A stretch of 64,000 nucleotides of DNA from Legionella bozemanae (GTDB lineage Bacteria; Pseudomonadota; Gammaproteobacteria; Legionellales; Legionellaceae). The stretch lies in assembly GCF_001648595.1 (NCBI RefSeq), contig NZ_LBAW01000017.1, positions 24,884-88,883 of the forward strand. Direction: 5' to 3'. The position numbers were made by a program, and so were the translations under genes. The first letter of the stretch is position 1. Every line of letters starts with the position of its first letter. Positions 29,418-38,517 of the stretch are shown piece by piece. The notes below the pieces were generated by a model. It did no database searches and was not told where the DNA came from. It worked only from the letters and a program-made list of their open reading frames with translations.

Positions 29418-29621
29418 GCTCCTTTCCTTTATGAAAATACGTTATATGATAAAAGATAGCACAGTTTGCATTATTTATTACTCATTTATGGGTAAGCTCT
29501 TGGGCTGATAAATGCATGTATTTGCTGCATGAATGAAAGTATCACTTGGGCACTTCTTGCAGATTAGCCCAGGTTCCGCTTCACATTACCCGGGCCTCTT
29601 CAGATTCATAAGGATTGCTTT

Positions 29622-31226
29622 TTAGAAATAAACACCAATTTGTGCAGAAACTGTATCCGCACTGCCTCCAGTTCCTATGGTTGGCGCATTTACAAGGCCA
29701 GGAGGCGCAGCGCCATTGGCAAAATCATTGGAGCTATAATCAATTTCATGCCGATATTCAATACTTTCTACAGTATCTTTCCAAATAGAAATATTAAATA
29801 CCCCAATAAATCGGTGTTCTGGCAAATTGAGTGCAAGTGCTTCTCGAGTCCGTTGATAGCTAACACCAACAGACGCAGGTCTATTGAATACCCTGAATGT
29901 CATATCAATTTCTGTTTGTAATGCTTGTGGTTTTGCACCATGGCCATTGAAACTCAAATCCTGAGCTCTGAATGCCTCAATAGTTCCAACCCACTCAGCG
30001 GCAAAGTTAAATCGATCGTAAGCCATATTGCCGTATACATCTACAGCTTCCGTTTTACGCACCAGTTCATTTCCATTGAGTAAAGAACCAAAGCCACCAA
30101 AAGTCCCAGGGTTTGCTGCAGTATTTTGCATTCCAGCTGCATCATTAATTGAACTGATATAACTGGCACCTATTTCACCACTCATTCTGTCAAATCCAAA
30201 GACATAACCGCCATTCACACCACCAACTCCAGCTCTTCCCAGTGTGGTATCACTTCGATAAATGTATGTTGAAACAAATGGTCCGGTATCTTCTTGAGAC
30301 TTATAACCTATTATAAAAGGCCTTGTTTTTGTTCGCCCCATATCTAAAGTTAATGGAGAGCTGATCATAGAGCTGGAATAACGACCAAAAGGTACATACA
30401 ACTGCCCTGCGGTAAAATAAAATGGTGTTTTGTCCAAATTACCAATGTTGACAAAACCCATATTGAGGTTAAATGCGGAATTATTAATTCTTGGACCAAC
30501 CTCCGGGGGGCTTGCATCATATGCGATTGCTATGTAGGCTTCAACGTTTTGGTTTAATGCAGCAGCAACATCGAGTTCACTAGAGCCAAGAGTTAAATCA
30601 ACATTTGTACCCCCAACATAATCACTATTGAGCATGCCTACAGGTTCGGCTTTACCACTAAGTGCAATGATTGGTCTGTCAGGAATTGGGTAGCCCATAT
30701 TCCGATATGCTCTATATAATTTTCGACGTTGTTGCATCAAACGGATATCGCGATTGATACTCGAGATATTAACAATATAATCTGATCCATCAAATGCGGG
30801 CCTATCCCCCAAGTATGGAGAAGCGACCACCGGTGTTCCCGCAATATAGGTAACAACCCGTCCCTCAGCCACTAAAGCAGTTGGATAAAATCTTACTGAC
30901 TCTGGATGCTCTTCAGGTGTATGTATCGACAGCGTCGATGAATGATATTTGACCATGTTATCTTGTATTATTTGGTCATGCTCATGTTTTTTTCCATGTT
31001 TTACATGAGGTTTGGACTCTTGTTTTTTTGTTTCTTTTTTGCTCGACTTGGGTTGGTGTTTCACTTTCTGAGAAACCATTTCCCTTTGTAACGAGTCTAG
31101 TTGAGCTTGTAATTGTTGTGCTTGTTTTTGTAAATGAGCTATTTGACGTTGCAACTGTTGATCATGTTCCGCATAGAGTGGCGATGACAAACAGACTAGG
31201 GCCAATATTATTTTTTTATACTGCAT
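29622..31226 (-). CDS. LbtU-family siderophore porin
   Basis: The signal peptide MQYKKIILALVCLSSPLYA is followed by an N-terminal coiled coil (QQLQRQIAHLQKQAQQLQAQ), a polar linker and a long beta-barrel (for example FYFTAGQLYVPFGRYSSSM and MTFRVFNRPASVGVSYQRT). It ends in a typical outer-membrane last strand (TVSAQIGVYF). Coiled coil plus barrel without a TonB plug is the layout of LbtU, the legiobactin receptor of L. pneumophila, and its relatives. Iron-siderophore uptake is inferred from that family, and whether this is LbtU itself or a paralogue is not decided. Confidence 0.8.
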   Translation of the reverse strand: MQYKKIILALVCLSSPLYAEHDQQLQRQIAHLQKQAQQLQAQLDSLQREMVSQKVKHQPKSSKKETKKQESKPHVKHGKKHEHDQIIQDNMVKYHSSTLSIHTPEEHPESVRFYPTALVAEGRVVTYIAGTPVVASPYLGDRPAFDGSDYIVNISSINRDIRLMQQRRKLYRAYRNMGYPIPDRPIIALSGKAEPVGMLNSDYVGGTNVDLTLGSSELDVAAALNQNVEAYIAIAYDASPPEVGPRINNSAFNLNMGFVNIGNLDKTPFYFTAGQLYVPFGRYSSSMISSPLTLDMGRTKTRPFIIGYKSQEDTGPFVSTYIYRSDTTLGRAGVGGVNGGYVFGFDRMSGEIGASYISSINDAAGMQNTAANPGTFGGFGSLLNGNELVRKTEAVDVYGNMAYDRFNFAAEWVGTIEAFRAQDLSFNGHGAKPQALQTEIDMTFRVFNRPASVGVSYQRTREALALNLPEHRFIGVFNISIWKDTVESIEYRHEIDYSSNDFANGAAPPGLVNAPTIGTGGSADTVSAQIGVYF

Positions 31227-31346
31227 GCGGTACTCCTGTTCATTATTTTTACTTCCACATCGGAATGGCAGAAAATTATAGCTTGGTAAACAAGGAGTGG
31301 CTAGCCTCTTTTTTACAAATTTGCTTAAATTTTGTAACTTTTTTGT

Positions 31347-31377
31347 ATAAAAAAACCCATACCAAAGTATGGGTTTT
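31347..31377 (-). terminator. Rho-independent terminator of the first MOMP-like gene
   Basis: On the minus strand AAAACCCATAC, a 4-nt loop and GTATGGGTTTT form an 11-bp stem running into a T-run. It lies about 30 bp after the stop of the MOMP-like gene at 31406. Confidence 0.85.
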
Positions 31378-31405
31378 CTAGTGAATACTGCCTATGATGA
31401 TTTGA

Positions 31406-32368
31406 TCATGCGTTGCCGATTAACTTCAGGCCAAAGTATGGGCCATAGACCCCGTAATCAACTGCGCGAACAGGTCCAAATAGATTAGGAAGTGCTTGCT
31501 CTTCCAACACATGAAAATAATTGACAACTTGATAACCTGCTTGAATATTAGCAAGACCTATAGGAGTTGCATGAGCATAATTGACACCAAGTTTTGCTTC
31601 CAAGCTTGGAACAATACCATTTTTGCGGAAGGATACCTGTTCAACAATAGCATGAACGGGAGAGGCGACGAAGCCAGCATGATAGCGATTTGTTCCATAG
31701 AGAATAGAGCCCCCTCCATTTGCGGTAACACTTAATGAGTCCGTAATGTAATAGGCATAATTAATTCCCGCCACAGGTCCAATACCTTTATAATCAGTAT
31801 TATCAAATTTACTAAATGGATTGCTTGCAAGTGAAGGAATTATTGAGGTCACATAATAATTTTTACCCGTTGATTGTACATTTGCATATTGCAAACCAGC
31901 ATAGAAACGTATTTTTTTTCTTATGCTAAAATCAGTATGTTGGCCCATCACTACATTAACTTGATCAATTCTATTTCGGTTAATGAATTCAAATGGCGCT
32001 GGTATTTCTGGAACATCTACTGCTGGGATAGTTAAAAACCCGAAAAGTTCTGTTGGCCCTGCGGATGTGCTGTAGTGCATCCAGTTGATAGTGATATCAT
32101 TTCCTGTATTGAAGTGGTAGGAACCTTCTAAAAAATATCCCCAGTTCCAATCATTTTTTAATTCTTTATTTAAAGGTACTGTCCCAGGTTGAAATGCTTT
32201 GTCAGCGCCATAAATTGATCTTAAATAGAGTGCTTGCGCACCGAAGTCCCAAAGATTTGTCGCACATGGAACTGTAACATTACCTGGGGTACAAACTGGC
32301 CCCATACTTCCGGCAGTAGCTACACTTGCTGCCAATCCCAATACAGCTATAGTTGCTTTCTTAAACAT
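31406..32368 (-). CDS. Legionella major outer membrane protein (MOMP)-like porin, paralogue 1
   Basis: The signal peptide MFKKATIAVLGLAASVATAG precedes [15 protein letters not shown], the cysteine-containing mature N-terminus typical of Legionella MOMPs. Barrel strands follow, and the C-terminus GVYGPYFGLKLIGNA is shared with the next gene. The ATG at 32368 fits the signal peptide; 16 further upstream codons in the open frame come from the terminator of the neighbouring gene. MOMP forms disulfide-linked outer-membrane porin complexes. It is a tandem paralogue with its own terminator. Confidence 0.9.
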   Translation of the reverse strand: MFKKATIAVLGLAASVATAGSMGPVCTPGNVTVPCATNLWDFGAQALYLRSIYGADKAFQPGTVPLNKELKNDWNWGYFLEGSYHFNTGNDITINWMHYSTSAGPTELFGFLTIPAVDVPEIPAPFEFINRNRIDQVNVVMGQHTDFSIRKKIRFYAGLQYANVQSTGKNYYVTSIIPSLASNPFSKFDNTDYKGIGPVAGINYAYYITDSLSVTANGGGSILYGTNRYHAGFVASPVHAIVEQVSFRKNGIVPSLEAKLGVNYAHATPIGLANIQAGYQVVNYFHVLEEQALPNLFGPVRAVDYGVYGPYFGLKLIGNA

Positions 32369-32382
32369 GAATACTCCATTAG

Positions 32383-32414
32383 AAAAAAAAAGCCCATCAT
32401 GAAGACGGGCTTTC
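32383..32414 (-). terminator. Rho-independent terminator of the second MOMP-like gene
   Basis: On the minus strand GAAAGCCCGTC, a short loop and GATGGGCTTT run into a stretch of nine or more T, about 25 bp after the stop at 32439. Confidence 0.85.
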
Positions 32415-32438
32415 ATAAGATCTTAATCAATTAAGAAA

Positions 32439-33398
32439 TTAAACATTTCCTACATACTTCAGGCCGAAATAAGGACCAGCAGCAGCGAAGTCAGTTGAAG
32501 TAACTGGCAACACAGTTGTGTTTAACGCATGGATGTAGTCAAACCACATGTACCCAGCATCCAGAATTAAGTCACCTTGCGCTATTGGATAAGCATAGCT
32601 AGCACCTAATTTAGCTTCTAATTCTGGAACGATTGCTGTTCTGGTTCCACTCACATCAACTGTGAAAACACTAACGCCAGCAACAGAAGCATCTGGATCA
32701 ACGAAGCCAACATCATAACCATGTTTTTGTGAACCAACTAATACTGCAGCAGCTGCTTTATCATAAATTCCAAAGCCGTTACCGAATACGTAGTTCATGT
32801 CAATACCAGTACGTGGACCAAATCCGTTGTACTGAGTGCTACCATTGAATCCATCTGTGAAGTCAGGGATACCGCCATCAAAGTCTGTTGCAAACGCATG
32901 TACGCTTCTCTTGATGCTGGCAAATTGGAAACCGCCATGGAAACGGATTTTCTTATTCGCGCTGAAGTCAACAAATTGACCGAATTCACCGTTTACTGCA
33001 TCCCATCTGTTTTTGTGACCAAAACCAATTAATGTCTCTGGATCAAAAGCAGGAGCGAATTCAGTATTGTTCCAACCTGTATCTAAATGATACCAATTCA
33101 CATTGATGTCGTTTCCAGTATTGAAATGGTAAGAACCTTCAATCTGGAATCCCCAGTTCCATTGAGCATCCAATTCAGTATTAATAGCAACACCTGTTGG
33201 AGTACTAGCGATATCTAATGAAATATCGTTATCGGTCATTGTTTGTAAAATTAATGCCTGTCCGCCAACATTCCACCCAGTAGCTGGGCAAGGAACAGTG
33301 ACGTTACCGGGAGTGCAAACTGGACCCATGGTGCCAGCAAATACTGCACTGCTGCCTAAAGCTAAAATTGCTAAAGTGGTTTTTTTTAAACTTAACAT
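32439..33398 (-). CDS. Legionella major outer membrane protein (MOMP)-like porin, paralogue 2
   Basis: The signal peptide [22 protein letters not shown] is followed by [15 protein letters not shown], then barrel strands ending in [15 protein letters not shown]. Shared segments with paralogue 1 ([16 protein letters not shown], FxFxKKIRFxxGxQxA) show a tandem duplication with strong divergence in the loops. The two genes have separate terminators and a long upstream spacer here, so each may be regulated on its own. Confidence 0.9.
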   Translation of the reverse strand: MLSLKKTTLAILALGSSAVFAGTMGPVCTPGNVTVPCPATGWNVGGQALILQTMTDNDISLDIASTPTGVAINTELDAQWNWGFQIEGSYHFNTGNDINVNWYHLDTGWNNTEFAPAFDPETLIGFGHKNRWDAVNGEFGQFVDFSANKKIRFHGGFQFASIKRSVHAFATDFDGGIPDFTDGFNGSTQYNGFGPRTGIDMNYVFGNGFGIYDKAAAAVLVGSQKHGYDVGFVDPDASVAGVSVFTVDVSGTRTAIVPELEAKLGASYAYPIAQGDLILDAGYMWFDYIHALNTTVLPVTSTDFAAAGPYFGLKYVGNV

Positions 33399-33774
33399 GC
33401 TTATGTCTCCGCATAAATTATTATTAGTTCCTCTTTAATTGATAACTCTCTACTAGGAGTTGTCATTAGCATGCCTTCGTCGCTTCAGGGTCGATGCATG
33501 CAACAGTGTGAGTATTAGCAGTGGAATAGAATAAGTCAAGAAATTTTGCAAAAAAAAATTAATATTTTTCAATTAGATATGCCTTTTTTGCACGAAGAAT
33601 ATCTTTTTTGGGCAGGATGGTGATTCTTTTGATTTTGGGTGCAAAAAACGATTTGTGTTCACTACTCTTCAAGAAGAACAAGAATAATATATTCGGGAAT
33701 ATAAAATATCTATTAAAATCTGCAACCTTACATTTAATGAGTTAGGCCAGCTTCCATTAATGCGCTAATCAACT
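33399..33774. other. leader/spacer upstream of the MOMP-like gene
   Basis: This 376-bp AT-rich gap contains several T-runs and a short inverted repeat (AACTCCTAGTAG region, about 33450). It probably carries the promoter of the minus-strand porin gene. No gene or repeat family member was recognised. Confidence 0.45.
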
Positions 33775-34656
33775 TTATTTCTTTATTAGAGTAATCACGA
33801 CTCTTCGATTTGCAGCCCGACCTGCATCGGTATCATTTCTCGCAATAGGATAGAGCTCACCTACCCAGGTCACCAAGAGTTGTTCTTTAGGTACACCAAG
33901 TTTTAGTAAATATTTTTCAACAGTTCGTGCTCTTTCTTCAGATATTGCATTGTTATAACCTTTACGACCATTTGCATCAGCATAACCAATAACTCGTATT
34001 TCTTTTATTTGTGCATCTGCCTCTACATATCGAGCAATACGACGTAATTGTTGTTTATCTTCATCAGTCAATTCTCTGCTATCTTCTTTATAATGAAATA
34101 TACTTTCTCTAACTTGCTCATAACCAAATGGTAATAGATTTCCAATGCATTCTTGATAGCGAGAATATGGTTTTTGAAAACCAACGGGTGACAATGAAAC
34201 CATCGTGTTAAATCCGGTTTCCGCACGATAAGTAAAATTTGGCTCGTAGCCTTGTGATAGAAAAGTAAGTAATTTTAAAGCGCCATCTCGTCTTAGATAA
34301 ATTCCATACTCCCCAGGCTTAACCGTAAGCTGCCCTACTAGAATAGGTGGCCTTTCCGCTTTCCAGTTAGGAGTTGTTACAATAATTTTTGCAGGTAAAA
34401 ATCGTTGTACCTCATCCCAGGTACGTAAAATAAAATGAGGCGGTTTTGCTGCATACTGTTCAAAATAGGCAATACCATAATTAGGAATCGTAAGGGATAA
34501 TCCACAACGAATTTGGTTACGGCTCACGCGCCATCCCTTTGCGCCTAGCGGATTTGCAAAATGAACTTGGGTCATTGTGTATCCAGTGTCCATTGTAAGT
34601 ACTGCACTTAGTGCAATACATGCTATAAATTGTCCCTTCTGCTCCCCAAATGCCAT
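33775..34656 (-). CDS. motY: MotY-like sodium-type flagellar stator-ring protein
   Basis: MotY forms the T-ring in the periplasm of polar flagella and helps hold the stator. A hydrophobic N-terminal export segment is followed by the MotY N-domain: WRVSRNQIRCGLSLTIPNYG, then AYFEQYAAKPPHF and YSRYQECIGNLLPFGYEQV. The C-terminal OmpA-like peptidoglycan-binding domain has RVIGYADANG, SEERARTVEKYLLKLG and AANRRVVITL. The length of 293 matches Vibrio MotY as I recall it. It lies divergent from pyrC; the same motY-pyrC-rnt neighbourhood is known from Pseudomonas. Confidence 0.85.
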   Translation of the reverse strand: MAFGEQKGQFIACIALSAVLTMDTGYTMTQVHFANPLGAKGWRVSRNQIRCGLSLTIPNYGIAYFEQYAAKPPHFILRTWDEVQRFLPAKIIVTTPNWKAERPPILVGQLTVKPGEYGIYLRRDGALKLLTFLSQGYEPNFTYRAETGFNTMVSLSPVGFQKPYSRYQECIGNLLPFGYEQVRESIFHYKEDSRELTDEDKQQLRRIARYVEADAQIKEIRVIGYADANGRKGYNNAISEERARTVEKYLLKLGVPKEQLLVTWVGELYPIARNDTDAGRAANRRVVITLIKK

Positions 34657-34725
34657 CTTTTATTCATTCCTGCGACTTATTTCATGTTATTCTTAGTTAT
34701 CGGCAAAAATGCAGGAATCTTTATT

Positions 34726-35763
34726 ATGCAAACGCTAATGATTAATCGCCCTGACGATTGGCATGTCCATCTTAGGGATAATGAGATGTTACAACATACA
34801 GTGGCAGACAGCGCGCAACATTTTGCGCGTGTGTTAGTTATGCCGAATCTTAAACCAGCACTAACGACATTGGCATCCATTAATGAGTATAGAAATAGGA
34901 TTTTAACTGCACGGCCTAAAGGCAATGCTTTTGAACCTTATATGACTTTTTACCTAAATGATTCTGTAAGTGCCGAAGAATTACAGCACGCAGCAAATAC
35001 TTCTTATATTCTCGGCGCAAAGCTTTATCCCGCCGGCGCCACAACCAACTCTGAAGCAGGAGCAAAATCACTAAAAGATCTTTATCCTCTTTTTGAAGTA
35101 TTACAAAATAATAACCTAGTACTCCAAATTCATGGGGAAGTCACTCATAGTGATATTTTTGAACGCGAATCCTTATTTATTGATGAGTATCTAAAACCAA
35201 TCGTTAAAAATTTTCCCAAACTAAGAATAGTCCTCGAACATATATCGACACAAGCTGCGGTCGAATATGTTACAGAAGCCCCTGCAACGGTTGCTGCAAC
35301 GATTACTCCCCATCATTTATTATATAATCGAAATAAATTACTCGTTGGCGGACTTAGGCCTCATTATTATTGCCTGCCTATTTTAAAGCATGAAAAAGAT
35401 CAAAAAGCATTACAAAATGCTGCTTGCAGCGGAAATCCAAAGTTTTTTGCCGGAACAGATAGCGCGCCTCATAGTGTCAGTGCAAAAGAAAGTGCCTGTG
35501 GCTGTGCAGGAATTTATTCCGCTCCATTCGCGCTTGCTTTATATGCACAAGTATTTGATGAATTGAATCAATTAAAACAACTCAACCATTTTCTCAGTCG
35601 TTTTGGTGCGGACTTCTATCAACTACCCATCAATCAACACCACATTGAATTGATTAAATCCCCACAAACAATACCTAATTATTTGCCATTAGGCTCCAGC
35701 CAAGTTGTTCCAATCGCTGCAGGTGAAATCATTCAATGGAGCATTCATGAACCCAAGCGATAA
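34726..35763 (+). CDS. pyrC: dihydroorotase (PyrC)
   Basis: PyrC closes carbamoyl-aspartate to dihydroorotate in pyrimidine synthesis. The class II zinc enzyme motifs are present: DDWHVHLRDNEML, AKLYPAGATTNSEAG (carbamylated Lys), LQIHGEV, LEHIST and FAGTDSAPHS. The ATG at 34726, with AGGAAT upstream, gives 345 residues, the family norm. The stop overlaps the rnt start by 17 bp. Confidence 0.96.
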   Translation: MQTLMINRPDDWHVHLRDNEMLQHTVADSAQHFARVLVMPNLKPALTTLASINEYRNRILTARPKGNAFEPYMTFYLNDSVSAEELQHAANTSYILGAKLYPAGATTNSEAGAKSLKDLYPLFEVLQNNNLVLQIHGEVTHSDIFERESLFIDEYLKPIVKNFPKLRIVLEHISTQAAVEYVTEAPATVAATITPHHLLYNRNKLLVGGLRPHYYCLPILKHEKDQKALQNAACSGNPKFFAGTDSAPHSVSAKESACGCAGIYSAPFALALYAQVFDELNQLKQLNHFLSRFGADFYQLPINQHHIELIKSPQTIPNYLPLGSSQVVPIAAGEIIQWSIHEPKR

Positions 35764-36376
35764 TTTATTTTATATGAATTTACGAGAACGATTTCGTGGT
35801 TTTTTACCTGTAGTAGTTGATGTAGAAACCGCAGGCATAGATCCTTATAGAAATGCATTGTTAGAAATGTGCATTGTATTAGTTTTTATGGATAGACAAG
35901 GCAATCTTTACCGTGGAGAAAGTTATTTTGAACATATTTTGCCCTTTCCTGGAGCTGAGCTGGATCAAAAATCTCTAGAGTTCAATCAAATTGATCCTTA
36001 TCAGCCACTGCGCTTTGCTTTAGATGAAAAAACTGCTTTAGAAAATTTGTTTCATCCCATTTTTGCGGCACTTAAAAAAACTCAATGCCAGCGTGCTGTT
36101 TTAGTCGGCCATAATGCATGGTTTGATTTGTTATTTATCAAGGAAGCCATAAAAAGAACTGGAATCAAATCACCCTTTCACGCGTTTACCTGCTTTGATA
36201 CAGCAACTTTAGGTGGATTTATTTATGGGCAAACTGTATTAGCGAAAGCGGCACAAGCAGCAGGAATTCCTTTTAACGCTCAGGAAGCACATTCAGCCAT
36301 TTATGATGCAGAAAAAACCGCCGATTTATTTTGCCACATGACCAACATGTGGAAAACCATGCAGGAAAATACTTAG
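35747..36376 (+). CDS. rnt: ribonuclease T
   Basis: RNase T trims the 3' ends of tRNA and other stable RNAs. It is a DEDDh exonuclease: VVVDVETAGID (D, E), LVGHNAWFDLLFI (D) and EAHSAIYDAEKTADLF (H, D) are present. The ATG at 35747 lies inside the end of pyrC with TGGAG upstream, giving 210 residues and a coupled pair. Confidence 0.93.
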   Translation: MNPSDNLFYMNLRERFRGFLPVVVDVETAGIDPYRNALLEMCIVLVFMDRQGNLYRGESYFEHILPFPGAELDQKSLEFNQIDPYQPLRFALDEKTALENLFHPIFAALKKTQCQRAVLVGHNAWFDLLFIKEAIKRTGIKSPFHAFTCFDTATLGGFIYGQTVLAKAAQAAGIPFNAQEAHSAIYDAEKTADLFCHMTNMWKTMQENT

Positions 36377-36436
36377 GTCTGTTTCCATTTTTCTTATCTG
36401 GGCAGTTTGGCTCAAGCTAGCGAATGTAAATAGACC
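36375..36436. repeat. ~140-bp imperfect palindrome, shortened copy
   Basis: Ends AGGTCTGTTTCCATT and GCTAGCGAATGTAAATAGACC, with CAGTTTGGCTCAAGCTAG inside, match the tips of the family at 20153 and 49881. The central part is missing, so this looks like an internal-deletion derivative, just after rnt. Confidence 0.65.
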
Positions 36437-36509
36437 TTTGGGTCAAGAGTAATTCAGATAAAAAAGCAGAAATTTCCCGGACTACGCTTCGCGCTGCCCG
36501 GGTTAAATT

Positions 36510-37115
36510 TTACAATGAGTCAGAATGTTCTGTTAGGTAAGCAGCAACACCTTCTGTAGATGCCTTCATTCCCGCTTTACCTTTTTCCCAACCAGCAGGG
36601 CAAACTTCACCATTTTCTTCAAAATGCTGAACTGCATCAATAATTCTTAAAATTTCGTCCATGTTACGACCTATAGGCAAGTCATTAACGATTTGTGAAC
36701 GAACTACTCCATTGGTATCAATAATGAATGCACCGCGGAATGCAACACCTGCAGATGGATGTTCAACTCCATAGGATTGACAAATACTATGAGTCATATC
36801 TGCAGCCATAGTGTATCGAACAGGACCAATACCGCCCTTATTAATTGGAGTACTTCTGTATGCATTATGAGTAAAGTGTGAATCAATAGAAACAGTAACC
36901 ACTTCAACGTTACGGCTTTTGAATTCATCAATACGATGATCTAAAGCAATCAACTCAGAAGGACATACAAAAGTAAAATCTAGAGGATAAAAAAATACGA
37001 GGCCATACTTACCTTTTATATGCTCGTGTAAATTAAACTTATCCATAATCTCACCATTTGGCATAACAGCCGCAACGGTAAAATCAGGGGCTTTTCGTCC
37101 CACTAATACACTCAT
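36510..37115 (-). CDS. typical 2-Cys peroxiredoxin (AhpC/TSA family)
   Basis: The peroxidatic Cys is in PLDFTFVCPSELIAL and the resolving Cys in NGEVCPAGWEKG. The active-site Arg segment and FRGAFIIDTNGVVR are also present. At 201 residues it matches the Prx1/AhpC class, which reduces hydrogen and organic peroxides. It is followed on the same strand by no other gene, and grxD lies directly upstream. Confidence 0.94.
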   Translation of the reverse strand: MSVLVGRKAPDFTVAAVMPNGEIMDKFNLHEHIKGKYGLVFFYPLDFTFVCPSELIALDHRIDEFKSRNVEVVTVSIDSHFTHNAYRSTPINKGGIGPVRYTMAADMTHSICQSYGVEHPSAGVAFRGAFIIDTNGVVRSQIVNDLPIGRNMDEILRIIDAVQHFEENGEVCPAGWEKGKAGMKASTEGVAAYLTEHSDSL

Positions 37116-37164
37116 TCTATGATCTCCATCATTATAGTTATTATTATGGTATTAACTCATTATA

Positions 37165-37482
37165 TTATGCGGCAATCGCATCACGCAGCATTGTTTCTAA
37201 TTCACCTTGCTGGAATAATTCAGCAATGATATCAGAACCACCGATTAACTCGCCCTTCACATAGAGTTGCGGAAAAGTAGGCCAATCAGAATACTGCGGT
37301 AATGTTTGGCGAATATCAGGATTAGCAAGAACATCGACATAGGCGAAATCTACGCCACAAGATTCTATGCATTGTACTGCACGGGCAGAAAATCCACATT
37401 GCGGCATCTTCGGCGAGCCTTTCATATAAAGCAGGATGGCATTTTCTGCTATTTGCTTTTTAATTTTTTCTAAAGTATCCAC
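37165..37482 (-). CDS. grxD: monothiol glutaredoxin GrxD
   Basis: The CGFS active site is in MPQCGFSARAV, with WPTFPQLYVKGELIGGSDII downstream. GrxD-type proteins carry and deliver iron-sulfur clusters. Length of 105 is normal. The start codon appears to be GTG (37482), with AAGGTG upstream. It lies between peroxiredoxin and sodB, an iron/oxidative-stress cluster. Confidence 0.95.
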   Translation of the reverse strand: MDTLEKIKKQIAENAILLYMKGSPKMPQCGFSARAVQCIESCGVDFAYVDVLANPDIRQTLPQYSDWPTFPQLYVKGELIGGSDIIAELFQQGELETMLRDAIAA

Positions 37483-37798
37483 TCACACACCTTAAAATAA
37501 TAAATTAATTATCACCATTATCGCGAAAACCTGTAAAGCCCGCAACCAATAAATTTTTAGTAGAATAGGATAGCAGATCTTACCTTAAAAGCCAACTAAT
37601 GCCCCATTTGATCTAATAATAATCAAAAAACAGTTGAAAATAGCATTCTTCCAAGTACAAACATGCATTTTTATTGCAGTGATCCAGTATTCCATAGGTA
37701 AAATTACCTTTTAGTATGAGGATTATAATTAATCTTCATTGAATATCATGTCCTTCCTGCTAAACTTATCCCACAGAATAAAATAATAGGAGATTAGG
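37483..37798. other. divergent promoter region between grxD and sodB
   Basis: A 316-bp AT-rich gap between divergent genes. It carries a good ribosome binding site (AGGAG) just before the sodB ATG. No gene, repeat or clear operator was recognised; a Fur site was looked for by eye but no convincing one was found. Confidence 0.4.
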
Positions 37799-38377
37799 AT
37801 GACATTTACATTGCCTGAATTACCATATGCCAAGAATGCATTGGAGCCCCACATATCCAGTGAAACACTAGAATATCATTATGGCAAGCATCATCAGACT
37901 TACGTTAACAATTTAAATAAATTAATTCCTGGCACCGAATTTGAATCCATGGAACTGGAAGAGATCATTAAAAAATCAAAAGGTGGCATGTTTAATAATG
38001 CTGCACAAGTTTGGAATCATACTTTTTACTGGCACTGCCTCAGTCCTAATGGTGGTGGTGAGCCCAAAGGCAAATTGGCTGACGCAATTAACAAGCATTT
38101 TGGCTCATTTAGCGAATTTAAAGAACAATTTACACAAACTGCAATATCTACTTTCGGCTCGGGTTGGGCATGGCTTGTGCAGGATAATACGGAGGCTTTA
38201 AAAATAATCAGTACCAGTAATGCAGGCACTCCAATGACTGAAGACTTAAATGCACTATTGACTTGTGATGTATGGGAGCATGCTTATTATATTGATTATC
38301 GTAATGCACGTCCTGACTATATCTCTGCATTTTGGAAATTGGTAAATTGGGATTTTGCAACCAGCAATATGAAATAA
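37799..38377 (+). CDS. sodB: superoxide dismutase [Fe] (SodB)
   Basis: Metal ligands are present as [19 protein letters not shown] (His), [12 protein letters not shown] (His) and [14 protein letters not shown] (Asp, His). The Gln-type second-sphere region [10 protein letters not shown] and overall length of 192 match cytosolic iron SODs. Confidence 0.95.
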   Translation: MTFTLPELPYAKNALEPHISSETLEYHYGKHHQTYVNNLNKLIPGTEFESMELEEIIKKSKGGMFNNAAQVWNHTFYWHCLSPNGGGEPKGKLADAINKHFGSFSEFKEQFTQTAISTFGSGWAWLVQDNTEALKIISTSNAGTPMTEDLNALLTCDVWEHAYYIDYRNARPDYISAFWKLVNWDFATSNMK

Positions 38378-38517
38378 AACAATTCTTTTTACTGAGGATT
38401 TCTCCATTCGTATAGCGCAGCAAAGAAAGTTATGGCTATAATGTGGCCACCCCTGTCTCTCCATGAATAAGGAGAGATATTTTTGGGTGGAGATCCTTCA
38501 GTTTTAAGGAAAATATT

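Noticed and set aside
33440..33540. possible tRNA-like hairpins upstream of the MOMP-like gene
   Set aside because: The arms do not make a cloverleaf and no T-loop consensus was found. No tRNA was seen anywhere in the window.
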